The notes beneath the pieces are model-generated. The model saw only the letters and a program-made list of their open reading frames with translations, was not told the origin of the DNA and searched no databases. This document shows positions 1-7,193 of a stretch of DNA of 15,463 nt, in pieces. The position numbers and the translations under genes are program-made. The stretch spans positions 1-15,463 of the forward strand of contig JAJRTI010000645.1 of assembly GCA_024278415.1 (NCBI GenBank). Direction: 5' to 3'. Numbering within the stretch: the stretch's first letter is position 1; every line of letters starts with the position of its first letter. This DNA comes from Planctomycetota bacterium. Lineage in GTDB: Bacteria > Planctomycetota > Brocadiia > JAJRTI01.

Positions 1-47
1 AGTGTATGGGAAAGGCCGGCGGCGAGTCAATCAGGCCGTTGTGACGT

Positions 48-240
48 CCAGGCAAGAACCTCCCGAAGGCGCAGAACTTCCGCCCTCACCCCCGGCCCCT
101 CTCCCAGAGGGCGAGGGGAGGCCGCCCACCTTCCCCCACTGGGGGAAGGCCGGGATGAGGGCACATGCCTGGCGTCGGCAATATGGCATGCGGCTGAAGC
201 GTGGCCTGGAAGCCGCAAGTCTTCGGGAGGTTGTTCCTGG
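48..240. repeat. Nested inverted-repeat element (REP/MITE-like)
   Basis: Three levels of inverted repeat are nested here. Outer arms at 48-68 and 221-240 match as inverted repeats with one gap and one mismatch, sharing the core cctcccgaag / cttcgggagg. Inner arms at 82-97 and 148-162 pair (gccctcacccccggcc against ggccgggatgagggc). Between the inner arms lie two compact hairpins: 96-118 (cccctc...gagggg) and 129-149 (ccttccccc, loop act, gggggaagg, perfect 9-bp stem). From memory, the CCCTCACCC...GGGTGAGGG theme is common in intergenic DNA of GC-rich environmental genomes. No clear target-site duplication is visible and no protein is encoded. The 1-292 stretch otherwise holds only the promoter of the next gene. 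Confidence 0.7.
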
Positions 241-255
241 AGCCCATCGCCCCTG

Positions 256-285
256 TTGACCGGCCACTCCGGCGTGCAGTAGAAT
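256..285 (+). promoter_or_regulatory. Sigma70-type promoter, likely leaderless start
   Basis: A -35 box TTGACC (256-261) and a -10 box TAGAAT (280-285) are separated by 18 bases, each matching consensus at 5 of 6 positions. Transcription would begin about 6-8 bases after the -10 box, which is at or next to the ATG at 293. No Shine-Dalgarno sequence precedes that ATG; the bases before it are a run of C. Both facts fit a leaderless mRNA. This is inferred from sequence only. Confidence 0.6.
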
Positions 286-292
286 CCCCCCC

Positions 293-1378
293 ATGACTCC
301 ACGCGAACGCGTCCTGCGCGCAATCCAGTTCGATTCGCCCGATCGCCCGCCGGTGAAGCACAACATCACCGGCTCCGCGGTGATCAAACACGGCCAGGCG
401 CTGCTCGATATCCTGGCTTGCCGACCGGACGACTACGGCACGGACACGTCCTTCACGGAGTTGATGACCCGGCGCGCTGAGGCCGGCGACGGGCTGGACG
501 TGGACGAAGTGCACACCGACGCGTGGGGCTGCGTGTGGCGCAAGCGGCAGGACGGCGTGTTCGGCCAAGTGATCGAGCATCCACTGGCCGACTGGAGCGC
601 GCTGGACAGCTACGAACTGCCCGCGCTGCCGGCCATGACCGACGAGCTGGTCGAACAGCGCCGCCGCGCGTTCGACGAACGCAAGCAGGCCTACTTCACC
701 TACGGCGGCGGCGCGTGGCTTTGGGAGCAGATGCAACTGCTGCGCGGGGACGCGGCGATCATGATGGACCTCATGGACGGCCGGCCCGAGGTCGACGCGC
801 TCGCGGATCGGCTCTTCGAGCACGCGCGGCGCAGCTTCGAGCCCTCGCTGCTGGCCGGGTGCGACGGGGTGGACATCGGCGACGACTGGGGCGACCAGAA
901 GCAGCTCCGCATCAGCCCCGCGCTCTGGCGCCAGCACTTCAGGCCGCGCTACGAGGCGCTGTTCGCGTTCGTCCACGGCCACGGCGCGCTCGTGCGGTTC
1001 CACTCCTGCGGCCACGTGCTGGAGATCATCCCCGACCTGATCGCGATCGGCGCGGACGTGATCAACGTGCAGACCTCGTGCATGCCGCTCGACGGATTGG
1101 CGCAGGCCGCGCGGGGCAAGGTGTGTCTGGAGGTGGACATCGACCGGCAGTATGAGATGCCCCACGGCTCGCCTGCGGACGTGCGGCGCCGCGCGCAGGA
1201 GTGCTACGACGCGCTCGCCCTCCGCGAGGGAGGCTTCGTGTGGCTGACGGAGATCGGGCCGGACGTGCCGCTGGAGAACGTGGCGGCCTACTACGAAGCC
1301 GCAGAGGCGATGCATGTGTCCGGGCACCGGGCACACCGACGCCAAGGAGCGGTTGACGGCGCCGCAGACACGGGGTAG
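293..1378 (+). CDS. Uroporphyrinogen decarboxylase (URO-D) family protein, MtaA-like
   Basis: This 361-residue protein has the usual length and opening of the URO-D superfamily (MTPRERVLRAIQFDSPDRPP). The family includes haem-pathway uroporphyrinogen decarboxylase and corrinoid:coenzyme M methyltransferases (MtaA/MtbA/CmuA type). Residues 237-239 read H-S-C followed by G, matching the His-x-Cys part of the zinc motif of the methyltransferase branch. The third ligand, a Cys near the C-terminus in MtaA, is not in its usual place: that segment reads WLTEIGPDVPLENV. The nearest later cysteine is Cys304. The last about 20 residues look unconserved. The substrate cannot be assigned; a methyltransferase-like or other non-haem role is likelier than HemE because no haem genes are nearby. 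The start is fixed by the family N-terminus and the promoter just upstream. It ends with TAG. Confidence 0.85.
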   Translation: MTPRERVLRAIQFDSPDRPPVKHNITGSAVIKHGQALLDILACRPDDYGTDTSFTELMTRRAEAGDGLDVDEVHTDAWGCVWRKRQDGVFGQVIEHPLADWSALDSYELPALPAMTDELVEQRRRAFDERKQAYFTYGGGAWLWEQMQLLRGDAAIMMDLMDGRPEVDALADRLFEHARRSFEPSLLAGCDGVDIGDDWGDQKQLRISPALWRQHFRPRYEALFAFVHGHGALVRFHSCGHVLEIIPDLIAIGADVINVQTSCMPLDGLAQAARGKVCLEVDIDRQYEMPHGSPADVRRRAQECYDALALREGGFVWLTEIGPDVPLENVAAYYEAAEAMHVSGHRAHRRQGAVDGAADTG

Positions 1379-1437
1379 GCTGGACTCGCCGCCAGTCGAG
1401 TTCGAGGAGCGTGGAGTGCGGGCTAGTGGAATCAGCC

Positions 1438-1442
1438 AGGAA
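1438..1442 (+). promoter_or_regulatory. RBS that sets the kinase start
   Basis: AGGAA lies 9 bases before the ATG at 1452. It supports that start over the in-frame ATG at 1314, which would overlap the preceding gene and add 46 low-complexity residues ahead of the first membrane helix. Confidence 0.6.
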
Positions 1443-1451
1443 TACCGTATC

Positions 1452-4088
1452 ATGATGGGATCGACTCACCCTCCAGTACGAGCGCTGCATCTGAAGCGCA
1501 TCGCCTTCTTCCTCGCGGCGGCGTGGACAATGGCCGTTAGCTTGGGAACGGTTTGGGACCTTCGCAATCGGTACAAAGATGCGCTGGAATCGGCGCGCCT
1601 CCAGGCGGCCGAATCATTTGAGAAGGATCTGGTCTACCAGCGGTGGGCCGATGACCACGGGGGCGTGTACGTCCCTGTGACCCAGGAGACGCCGCCCAAT
1701 CCCTATCTGTCGCACGTCAAGAACCGCGATGTCACGACGACGTCGGGCCTGCATCTGACGCTGATGAATCCGGCCTGCATGACCCGCCAGATGCAGGAAC
1801 TGGGCCGCGATCTGTACGGCCATCAGGGCCACATGACCAGCCTGAAGCCGATTCGCCCGGAAAACGCCCCGGATGCGTGGGAGGCGGATGCGCTTCGGGC
1901 GTTCGAGCGCGGCAAGACCGAGGTGGCCGAACTCAAGAAGATCGGGGACAAGGATTACCTGCGCCTGATGCGGCCGCTGCTCACCGAAGCGCGCTGCCTC
2001 AAGTGCCACGAGGAACATGGCTACAAGGTTGGCGATCTGCGCGGCGGAATCAGCGAGTCGGTGCCCATGGCTCCGCTGTGGGCGCTCATGCGCCGCCACA
2101 TGGCCGGCGTGACGCTGGGCTACGGCGTCATCTGGCTTCTAGGCTTGGGCGGGATCCGTCTCAGCGCTTCGCACCTGAGGAGGCGCATCAGCGAGCGCGA
2201 CCGGGCGGAGGAGGCGCTACGTCTCACACGCTACTCGATCGACCGCACCAAGGCCGCGATTTACTGGATGGGGGCTGACGGCCGGTTTACGGACGTCAAT
2301 GAAACGGCCTGTCGCGTACTCGGATACACCCGCGCAGAACTTCTGGCTATGACGATACACGATATCGACCTGGGGTTGCCGGCCGAGAGGTGGGCCGCAC
2401 ACTGGGCCGAGTTGGAGGAACATGGCGCCTTGCTCTTTGAATCAACGCATCGGGCCAAGGACGGGCGCGTGTTCCCCGTCGAAATCTCAGCCAATCACGT
2501 CATTTTCGAGGGCCGGCAATTGAGTTGCGCGCTGGCCACGGACATCACCGACCGCAGGCGAGCCGAGGTCGAGCGCGAACGGCTCAGCACAGCGATCGAG
2601 CAGGCCGGTGAGATCGTCGTTGTCACCGACCCCGAGGGCACGATCGAGTACGTCAACCCGGCGTTTGAGGCCGCAACCGGCTACAGCCGCGACGAAGCCA
2701 TCGGCCAGAACCCGCGTATCCTCAAGAGCGGCGCGCAGGATGACGCGTTCTACCGCGAGTTGTGGGAGACCATCACCTCCGGTCGAACTTGGGAAGGCCG
2801 CATGGTCAACAGGCGCAAAGACGAAACCCTCTACACCGAAGAGGCGACGATCTCACCGGTCCTCGGCCCTTCGGGCCGAATTGTGAACTACGTAGCTGTC
2901 AAACGGGACATCACCAAGCATCTGCAATTGGAAGCCCGTTTGCAGCAGTCGCAGAGAATGGAGTCCATTGGCCGCCTGGCGGGCGGGGTCGCCCACGACT
3001 TCAACAACATCCTCACCGGCATCTCGGGCTTCACCGAGTTCGCCCTGACCACGGCGCCGGCCGACTGGCCCTTGCGCGAGGACTTGGCCGAGGTGCTGAA
3101 GCTGTCCAAGCGCGCCGCAAACTTGACCTACCAGTTGCTCGCGTTTAGCCGGCGGCAGACCCTACAGCCGGCCGTGTTGGAGCTGAATGAACTGGTCGGC
3201 GACATGGCGAAGATGCTGAGAGAGCTGATCGGGGAGGACATTGACCTGGTGTTCGTCCCAGCCGAGAACCTGGGCGAGGTGAAGGCGGACCCGGGGCAGA
3301 TCGAACAGGTGGTCATGAACCTCGCGCTCAACGCCCGGGACGCCATGCCGGACGGCGGCAAGCTGACCATCGAGACGGCGAACGTGGCCCTCGACGAAGA
3401 GTATGCGAGCACCCATCACGCCGTGACGCCCGGCGAGTACATTATGGTGGCGATTACAGACACGGGGTGCGGGATGGACGAGAGCGTGCGCGAGCGTCTT
3501 TTCGAGCCGTTCTTCACGACCAAAGACAAGGGCAAAGGCACGGGGCTGGGCTTGGCGACGGTGTACGGCATCGTCAAGCAGCACGGGGGCAACATCTGGG
3601 TCTACAGCGAGCGAGGCACGGGCACGACCTTCAAGGTGTATCTGCCGCGGGTCGCGGAGGCGGCCAAGGCGAAGGAGCCGGCGCCGCCGGTGGAGTCGCT
3701 CTCGGGCACGGAAACCCTTCTCGTCGTCGAAGACGAAGCCGCGGTGCTCAAGACTGTGGAACGCACGCTCCAAGCGCGCGGCTATCGCATCTTCGCGGCA
3801 GGAACCCCCTCGGAGGCCGACGCAATCCTCGCGGAGCACGGGGCCGACATCGCGCTGCTGCTCACCGACGTCGTGCTGCCGGAGCGCAATGGCCGCCAGC
3901 TCTACGAGTCGGCCCGAGAGAGGCACGCGGGCCTGCGCGTGCTCTACATGTCCGGCTACACGGAGAACGCGATCGCGCATCATGGCGTGCTCGATCCGGG
4001 GACCCCGTTCATCCAGAAGCCCTTCACCCCGAGCGCACTGGCGCACAAGGTTCGCGAGGTGCTCGAAGGGCCGGCTCCAGGGCGGTGA
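1452..4088 (+). CDS. Hybrid sensor histidine kinase with periplasmic CxxCH (Tll0287/DUF3365-like) domain
   Basis: This 878-residue membrane hybrid kinase reads in order: TM1 (about 17-35), a periplasmic domain (about 40-212) with C182-L-K-C185-H186, a c-type haem attachment motif as in Tll0287/DUF3365-like sensors, TM2 (about 217-240), PAS (about 256-372), PAS (about 376-490), a dimerisation domain with phospho-acceptor His515 ([11 protein letters not shown]), a HATPase with N-box Asn627 and G-boxes DTGCGMD and [15 protein letters not shown], and a C-terminal receiver (about 755-870) with acidic E760/D761, phospho-acceptor Asp806 and Lys856. All catalytic residues are present. Haem ligation would suit redox, oxygen or NO sensing, but this is inference. 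It follows the URO-D gene by 73 bases on the same strand and may be cotranscribed. No DNA-binding regulator is adjacent, so its output partner is elsewhere. Confidence 0.93.
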   Translation: MMGSTHPPVRALHLKRIAFFLAAAWTMAVSLGTVWDLRNRYKDALESARLQAAESFEKDLVYQRWADDHGGVYVPVTQETPPNPYLSHVKNRDVTTTSGLHLTLMNPACMTRQMQELGRDLYGHQGHMTSLKPIRPENAPDAWEADALRAFERGKTEVAELKKIGDKDYLRLMRPLLTEARCLKCHEEHGYKVGDLRGGISESVPMAPLWALMRRHMAGVTLGYGVIWLLGLGGIRLSASHLRRRISERDRAEEALRLTRYSIDRTKAAIYWMGADGRFTDVNETACRVLGYTRAELLAMTIHDIDLGLPAERWAAHWAELEEHGALLFESTHRAKDGRVFPVEISANHVIFEGRQLSCALATDITDRRRAEVERERLSTAIEQAGEIVVVTDPEGTIEYVNPAFEAATGYSRDEAIGQNPRILKSGAQDDAFYRELWETITSGRTWEGRMVNRRKDETLYTEEATISPVLGPSGRIVNYVAVKRDITKHLQLEARLQQSQRMESIGRLAGGVAHDFNNILTGISGFTEFALTTAPADWPLREDLAEVLKLSKRAANLTYQLLAFSRRQTLQPAVLELNELVGDMAKMLRELIGEDIDLVFVPAENLGEVKADPGQIEQVVMNLALNARDAMPDGGKLTIETANVALDEEYASTHHAVTPGEYIMVAITDTGCGMDESVRERLFEPFFTTKDKGKGTGLGLATVYGIVKQHGGNIWVYSERGTGTTFKVYLPRVAEAAKAKEPAPPVESLSGTETLLVVEDEAAVLKTVERTLQARGYRIFAAGTPSEADAILAEHGADIALLLTDVVLPERNGRQLYESARERHAGLRVLYMSGYTENAIAHHGVLDPGTPFIQKPFTPSALAHKVREVLEGPAPGR

Positions 4089-4336
4089 GGCCCTGATTCT
4101 TGCCCACAGTTTGGCCACTGATGCCACTGCCGCGCCGGCGATGGGCTCGAATCACATTCTGCGGCCGTGGCGCGGCTCCGCCACCCGTGGGATGCCTCTA
4201 CTGCTTTGGCCGCCGGTCCGCGCCGCGGGCCAATGGGGGGTGCTGTGGGCCGCGCGATTGTGCCGCGAATGAAATCCTTCGCGTCACTCAGAGTGAGAGC
4301 CGATTGGCCCATCTGAAGCGCGAGAAGCGCACGGGC
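4089..4336. other. Convergent intergenic stretch with degenerate repeats
   Basis: No gene is seen between the convergent kinase and PLP-enzyme genes. The stretch holds a GC hairpin at 4167-4184 (gtggcg, loop cggctc, cgccac) and, at 4271-4298, a single arm matching 22 of 28 bases of the inverted repeat at 12101-12128. A short palindrome (cgggctcagcccg, 4332-4344) covers the stop codon of the PLP-enzyme gene. No T-tract terminator is visible on either strand. Confidence 0.5.
4271..4298. repeat. Decayed single arm of the dispersed 28-base inverted repeat
   Basis: This segment aligns without gaps to the right arm of the repeat at 12061-12128 with 6 differences in 28 bases. The shared pattern is gA-A-TcCTTCGC-TC-CTCAGA-TGA. 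The partner arm is absent here, so it looks like a relic. Confidence 0.5.
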
Positions 4337-5296
4337 TCAGCCCGAAGCCAGCATGTCGAAAAACCGATCCAGCGCGACGTTGCCCCCTGAGAGAATGACA
4401 CCGACGCGCTTCCCGGAGGCATCGACCTTACCGTTGAGAAGCGCCGCTACCGGCGCCGCGCTCGACGGCTCGATAACGAGCTTCATGCGCTCCCAGACCC
4501 AGCGTGTCGCGCCGATGATCTCCAGCTCCTCCACAAGCACGATTTCCCGCACCCACTTGCGAATGAGGGGAAACGTGTTGCTGCCGAGTGGCGTGCGCAG
4601 GCCATCCGCGACGGTTGGCGGATGATGTGAGGGCTGGATCTCACCGGTCTGAAGCGAGCGGTACGCGTCGTCGGCCATAGCCGGCTCCACACCGACGACG
4701 TCGCAAGCGGGCCGCAGGCGCTTGGCGGCGATGGCCGTGCCGCTCAGGAGGCCGCCCCCGCCAACGGGCGCGAGCACGAGGTCGAGATCGCCCACGTCCT
4801 CGACCAGCTCCATGCACGCGGTGCCCTGGCCGGCGATGACGGCCGCGTCGTTGGATGGATGGACGAGCACGCGGCCCTCGCGCTGCGCAATCTCATCGGC
4901 CGCTTCTGCGCGGCGTGCGGCCGGCACTTGCACGACCGCGGCGCCATAGCCTCGTGTCGCCTCGACCTTCACGGCCGGCGCGTCGTGCGGCATGACGACC
5001 GTCGCCCCCACGCCCTTCATGGCCGCCGCGAGCGCCAGCGCCTGCGCATGGTTGCCGGAGGAATGGGTCACGACTCCGCGCCTGCGCTGATCGTCGGACA
5101 GCAGCGCCACCGCGTTGCACGCTCCGCGAAACTTGAACGCGCCGGCCTTCTGGAAGTTTTCGCACTTGAAGAACACCTGCGCGTCGAGCATGCGGTCGAG
5201 CGTGTTCGACGTCTGCACGGGCGTGCGGTGCGCGAACTTGGCAATGCGCTCGGCCGCGGCCGCCACGTCGGGGAAAGTCACAGGCAAGGGAACCAC
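4337..5296 (-). CDS. PLP-dependent serine/threonine dehydratase or serine racemase (fold type II)
   Basis: This cytoplasmic fold-type II PLP enzyme is about 319 residues from the GTG at 5296. Counting from that start, Lys55 in GAFKFRGA is the Schiff-base lysine, SSGNHAQ (79-85) is the substrate carboxylate loop, PVGGGG (ending at about 182) is the PLP phosphate loop, and ILSGGN near the C-terminus contacts the PLP ring. The motif VEPAMADDAYRS resembles the divalent-metal site of serine racemases and L-threo-3-hydroxyaspartate ammonia-lyases. It lacks the C-terminal ACT-like regulatory domain of biosynthetic IlvA (about 500 residues), so a catabolic dehydratase or racemase is likelier. GGAG lies 7 bases before this GTG; a longer GTG start at 5326 has a poorer ribosome site. 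It lies 75 bases after purE on the same strand and is probably cotranscribed. Exact substrate is unresolved. Confidence 0.88.
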   Translation of the reverse strand: MVPLPVTFPDVAAAAERIAKFAHRTPVQTSNTLDRMLDAQVFFKCENFQKAGAFKFRGACNAVALLSDDQRRRGVVTHSSGNHAQALALAAAMKGVGATVVMPHDAPAVKVEATRGYGAAVVQVPAARRAEAADEIAQREGRVLVHPSNDAAVIAGQGTACMELVEDVGDLDLVLAPVGGGGLLSGTAIAAKRLRPACDVVGVEPAMADDAYRSLQTGEIQPSHHPPTVADGLRTPLGSNTFPLIRKWVREIVLVEELEIIGATRWVWERMKLVIEPSSAAPVAALLNGKVDASGKRVGVILSGGNVALDRFFDMLASG

Positions 5297-5303
5297 GCGA
5301 TCG

Positions 5304-5307
5304 CTCC
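5304..5307 (-). promoter_or_regulatory. RBS deciding the PLP-enzyme start
   Basis: On the minus strand GGAG stands 7 bases upstream of the GTG at 5296. This gives a protein starting just before the conserved segment FPDVAAAAERI and favours it over the in-frame GTG at 5326. Confidence 0.55.
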
Positions 5308-5371
5308 GGATCTGATCGGGCCGCACGACTGCACTGGATCCTGCCCGGAACCGCAGCCTGGCGGCTATGGC

Positions 5372-5893
5372 TCACTCGGCCATCAGCTCCTCGAACTTGT
5401 CTTGCAGCTTCTCGGCCTTGGCCGCGACCTTGTTCGGCATGTCCGCCTTGTACGCCTCGAATGCGTCGCGCACTGCGTCGTTGCTGCGCGCGATGATCTG
5501 CGCGGCGAAGAGGCCGGCGTTCGTCGCTCCCCACTCGCCAATGCCCATGCTCGCCACGGGCACGCCGGGCGGCATCTGCACGATCGCGTAGAGCGCGTCC
5601 ACGCCGGACAGATTCTTGCCGCTGTCGATCGGCACGCCGATCACGGGCAGCGTCGTGTACGCGGCCACGACCCCGGCCAGGTGCGCGGCGCCGCCGGCCC
5701 CGGCGATGATGACCTGGAGGCCGCGGCTTTCGGCGGACGCCGCGTACTCATGGACTTGCTCGGGGGTGCGGTGCGCGGACATGACGCGCGCCTCGCACGG
5801 CACGCCCAGGTCCTTGAGCGCCTTCGCCGCGCCCTTCATCTGGTCCCAGTCCGAGTCGCTGCCCATCAAGATGCCGACAAGGGGTGCTGACAT
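5372..5893 (-). CDS. purE: 5-(carboxyamino)imidazole ribonucleotide mutase PurE
   Basis: PurE rearranges N5-CAIR to CAIR in de novo purine synthesis, in the cytoplasm, as an octamer in known family members. The 173-residue length is standard for class I. Diagnostic motifs are present: [10 protein letters not shown] near the N-terminus (substrate phosphate loop), MSAHRTP (catalytic His region), [16 protein letters not shown] and [11 protein letters not shown]. The C-terminal helix is somewhat extended and lysine/glutamate-rich. AAAGGA lies 7 bases before the ATG, and a strong promoter is found further upstream. The usual partner purK is not adjacent; the downstream gene is instead a PLP enzyme. 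PurK may lie elsewhere in the genome, or the enzyme may work without it; the window cannot decide. Confidence 0.96.
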   Translation of the reverse strand: MSAPLVGILMGSDSDWDQMKGAAKALKDLGVPCEARVMSAHRTPEQVHEYAASAESRGLQVIIAGAGGAAHLAGVVAAYTTLPVIGVPIDSGKNLSGVDALYAIVQMPPGVPVASMGIGEWGATNAGLFAAQIIARSNDAVRDAFEAYKADMPNKVAAKAEKLQDKFEELMAE

Positions 5894-5938
5894 GAAACGA
5901 ATCCTTTATTGACAAAACAGGGCGTTTGAGGAGCGGCG

Positions 5939-5967
5939 ATTATAGCCGCCGTTGCCGGGGTTTGCAA
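5939..5967 (-). promoter_or_regulatory. Sigma70-type promoter of purE
   Basis: On the minus strand a -35 box TTGCAA (5962-5967) and a perfect -10 box TATAAT (5939-5944) are spaced by 17 bases. The predicted start gives a leader of about 40 bases before the purE ATG at 5893. No riboswitch-like fold or purine-repressor box was recognised in this short leader. Confidence 0.75.
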
Positions 5968-6018
5968 CGAAATGGCCCTTTGGAGCGGCCACGACGCCTT
6001 TTCTGGCATGCGCGCACC

Positions 6019-6027
6019 TGGTATGAT
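6019..6027 (+). promoter_or_regulatory. Extended -10 promoter of the SppA-like gene
   Basis: TGGTATGAT is an extended -10 element (TGn plus TATGAT). No good -35 box lies 17 bases upstream. The predicted start leaves a leader of roughly 40 bases before the ATG at 6075. It is divergent from the purE promoter, about 50 bases away. Confidence 0.45.
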
Positions 6028-6074
6028 TCCCGCTGCCATCGCTTCGCCGTTCCACCTCGATTGGGAGCCCCAAG

Positions 6075-7085
6075 ATGAAGCAAGTGGAGACCCGCGGCCG
6101 CGCCGCGTTGATGTTGGCGCTCTGCGTGCTGGCCGTGGCTGCGCCCGGCTGCGTCATTGTGTACGTCAACCCATTCGCGCAGCGGAAGGGCCGCTTCCAG
6201 GAAATCGAAGTCGAGCAAGCCGAAGGGTGGCTGCAACACAAAAAGGTGCTGCTCATCGACGTGGAGGGGATAATCTTCGACGCGGAAGTGTCCTCCCTGT
6301 TCTTCGACGCGGAGAGCACGGTTGCCGCGGTGAAGGAGCAGCTCCGCAAGGCCGAGAGGGATCCAGCCGTGCGCGCGGTCGTGCTCAAGATCAACTCCCC
6401 GGGCGGCGGCGTGACCGCAAGCGACATCGTGTACCGCGAGGTGATCGAGTTCAAGAAGGACACCGGCATACCCGTCATCGCATGCATCATGGACGTGGGC
6501 GCGTCGGGCGGGTACTACATCGCGATGGCCGCGGACGCGGTCGTCATCCTCCCCACGGGCGTGACCGGCAGCATCGGCGTGATCGCCAACTACATGACCT
6601 TCGACGCGCTCATGAAGAAGGTGGGCGTGAGTTCGGTCACCATCAAATCGGGCAAGCATAAGGACATGGGCTCGCCGTTCCGGCCCATCAACGACCAGGA
6701 GAAGCAGATCCTCCAGTCGGTCATTGACGACATGTATGGCAACTTCCTCGACGTGGTGGCCAAGGGCCGGCCCCAGTTGGACAAGCAGACGATCCGCGGC
6801 CTCGCGGATGGCCGCATCTACACCGCCAAGCAGGCCATAGACGCGGGGCTCGTGGACAAGGTGGGCTACCTCGACGACGCGATCGACATGGCCAAGAAAC
6901 GCGCCGGCCTGCGGGACGCGCGCGTGGTGACCTACGCGCGGCCGAATAAGTATCGCGAGAATATCTACTCCAGGGCCTCCAGAACCGGCCAAGGGGGCGA
7001 CCTGAACCTGATCAACGTAGACGTGGCGGGCGCGTTGAAGACGCGGCAGCCGATGTTCATGTACCTCTGGGCGCCGGGGCGGTAG
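6075..7085 (+). CDS. SppA-like S49 family serine protease, putative lipoprotein
   Basis: This 336-residue protein matches the short (Bacillus-type) SppA form with one catalytic domain. Such enzymes degrade signal peptides and other membrane-associated peptides with a Ser/Lys dyad. Ser144 in DVGASGGYYIA is the predicted nucleophile. Lys196 in SGKHKDMGSPFRP is the predicted general base, and its spacing of 52 residues equals that in Bacillus SppA. INSPGGGVTAS (substrate binding) and TGVTGSIGVI are also typical. The N-terminus has a hydrophobic stretch (residues 11-23) ending APGC at Cys26, an atypical but plausible lipobox, so the protein may be anchored at the outer face of the inner membrane. 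GGGAG lies 7 bases before the ATG. It is monocistronic and faces the M20 gene tail to tail. It ends with TAG. Confidence 0.92.
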   Translation: MKQVETRGRAALMLALCVLAVAAPGCVIVYVNPFAQRKGRFQEIEVEQAEGWLQHKKVLLIDVEGIIFDAEVSSLFFDAESTVAAVKEQLRKAERDPAVRAVVLKINSPGGGVTASDIVYREVIEFKKDTGIPVIACIMDVGASGGYYIAMAADAVVILPTGVTGSIGVIANYMTFDALMKKVGVSSVTIKSGKHKDMGSPFRPINDQEKQILQSVIDDMYGNFLDVVAKGRPQLDKQTIRGLADGRIYTAKQAIDAGLVDKVGYLDDAIDMAKKRAGLRDARVVTYARPNKYRENIYSRASRTGQGGDLNLINVDVAGALKTRQPMFMYLWAPGR

Positions 7086-7151
7086 GGGCGGGAAGGGAAT
7101 GCTGGAAGGCTGAAAAGGGGGAATCCGCGCGGCGGCCGAATGCGCCAGCAG

Positions 7152-7180
7152 CCTCCCGATGGTTGGCAACCTTTGGGAGG
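7152..7180. terminator. Hairpin between convergent genes
   Basis: CCTCCC (7152-7157) pairs with GGGAGG (7175-7180), and inside it GGTT (7161-7164) pairs with AACC (7168-7171) around GGC. It sits in the 108-base gap between the sppA-like and M20 stop codons, a natural place for a bidirectional terminator. Neither side has a T-tract, so a stability or repeat role is equally possible. Confidence 0.4.
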
Positions 7181-7193
7181 TTGGCCCGACGCG

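Noticed and set aside
2..387. Short frames on both strands at the left edge
   Set aside because: They run through the nested inverted repeat and are low in complexity. No ribosome site or recognisable product was found.
1353..1381. Possible promoter TTGACG-N17-TAGGCT inside the end of the URO-D gene, before the kinase
   Set aside because: The -10 box matches consensus at only about 3 of 6 positions, so it is too weak to list as a feature, although a separate kinase promoter cannot be excluded.
1314..1451. Longer start for the histidine kinase
   Set aside because: It would overlap the URO-D gene and add 46 residues without family support ahead of the first membrane helix. The ATG at 1452 has AGGAA at good spacing.
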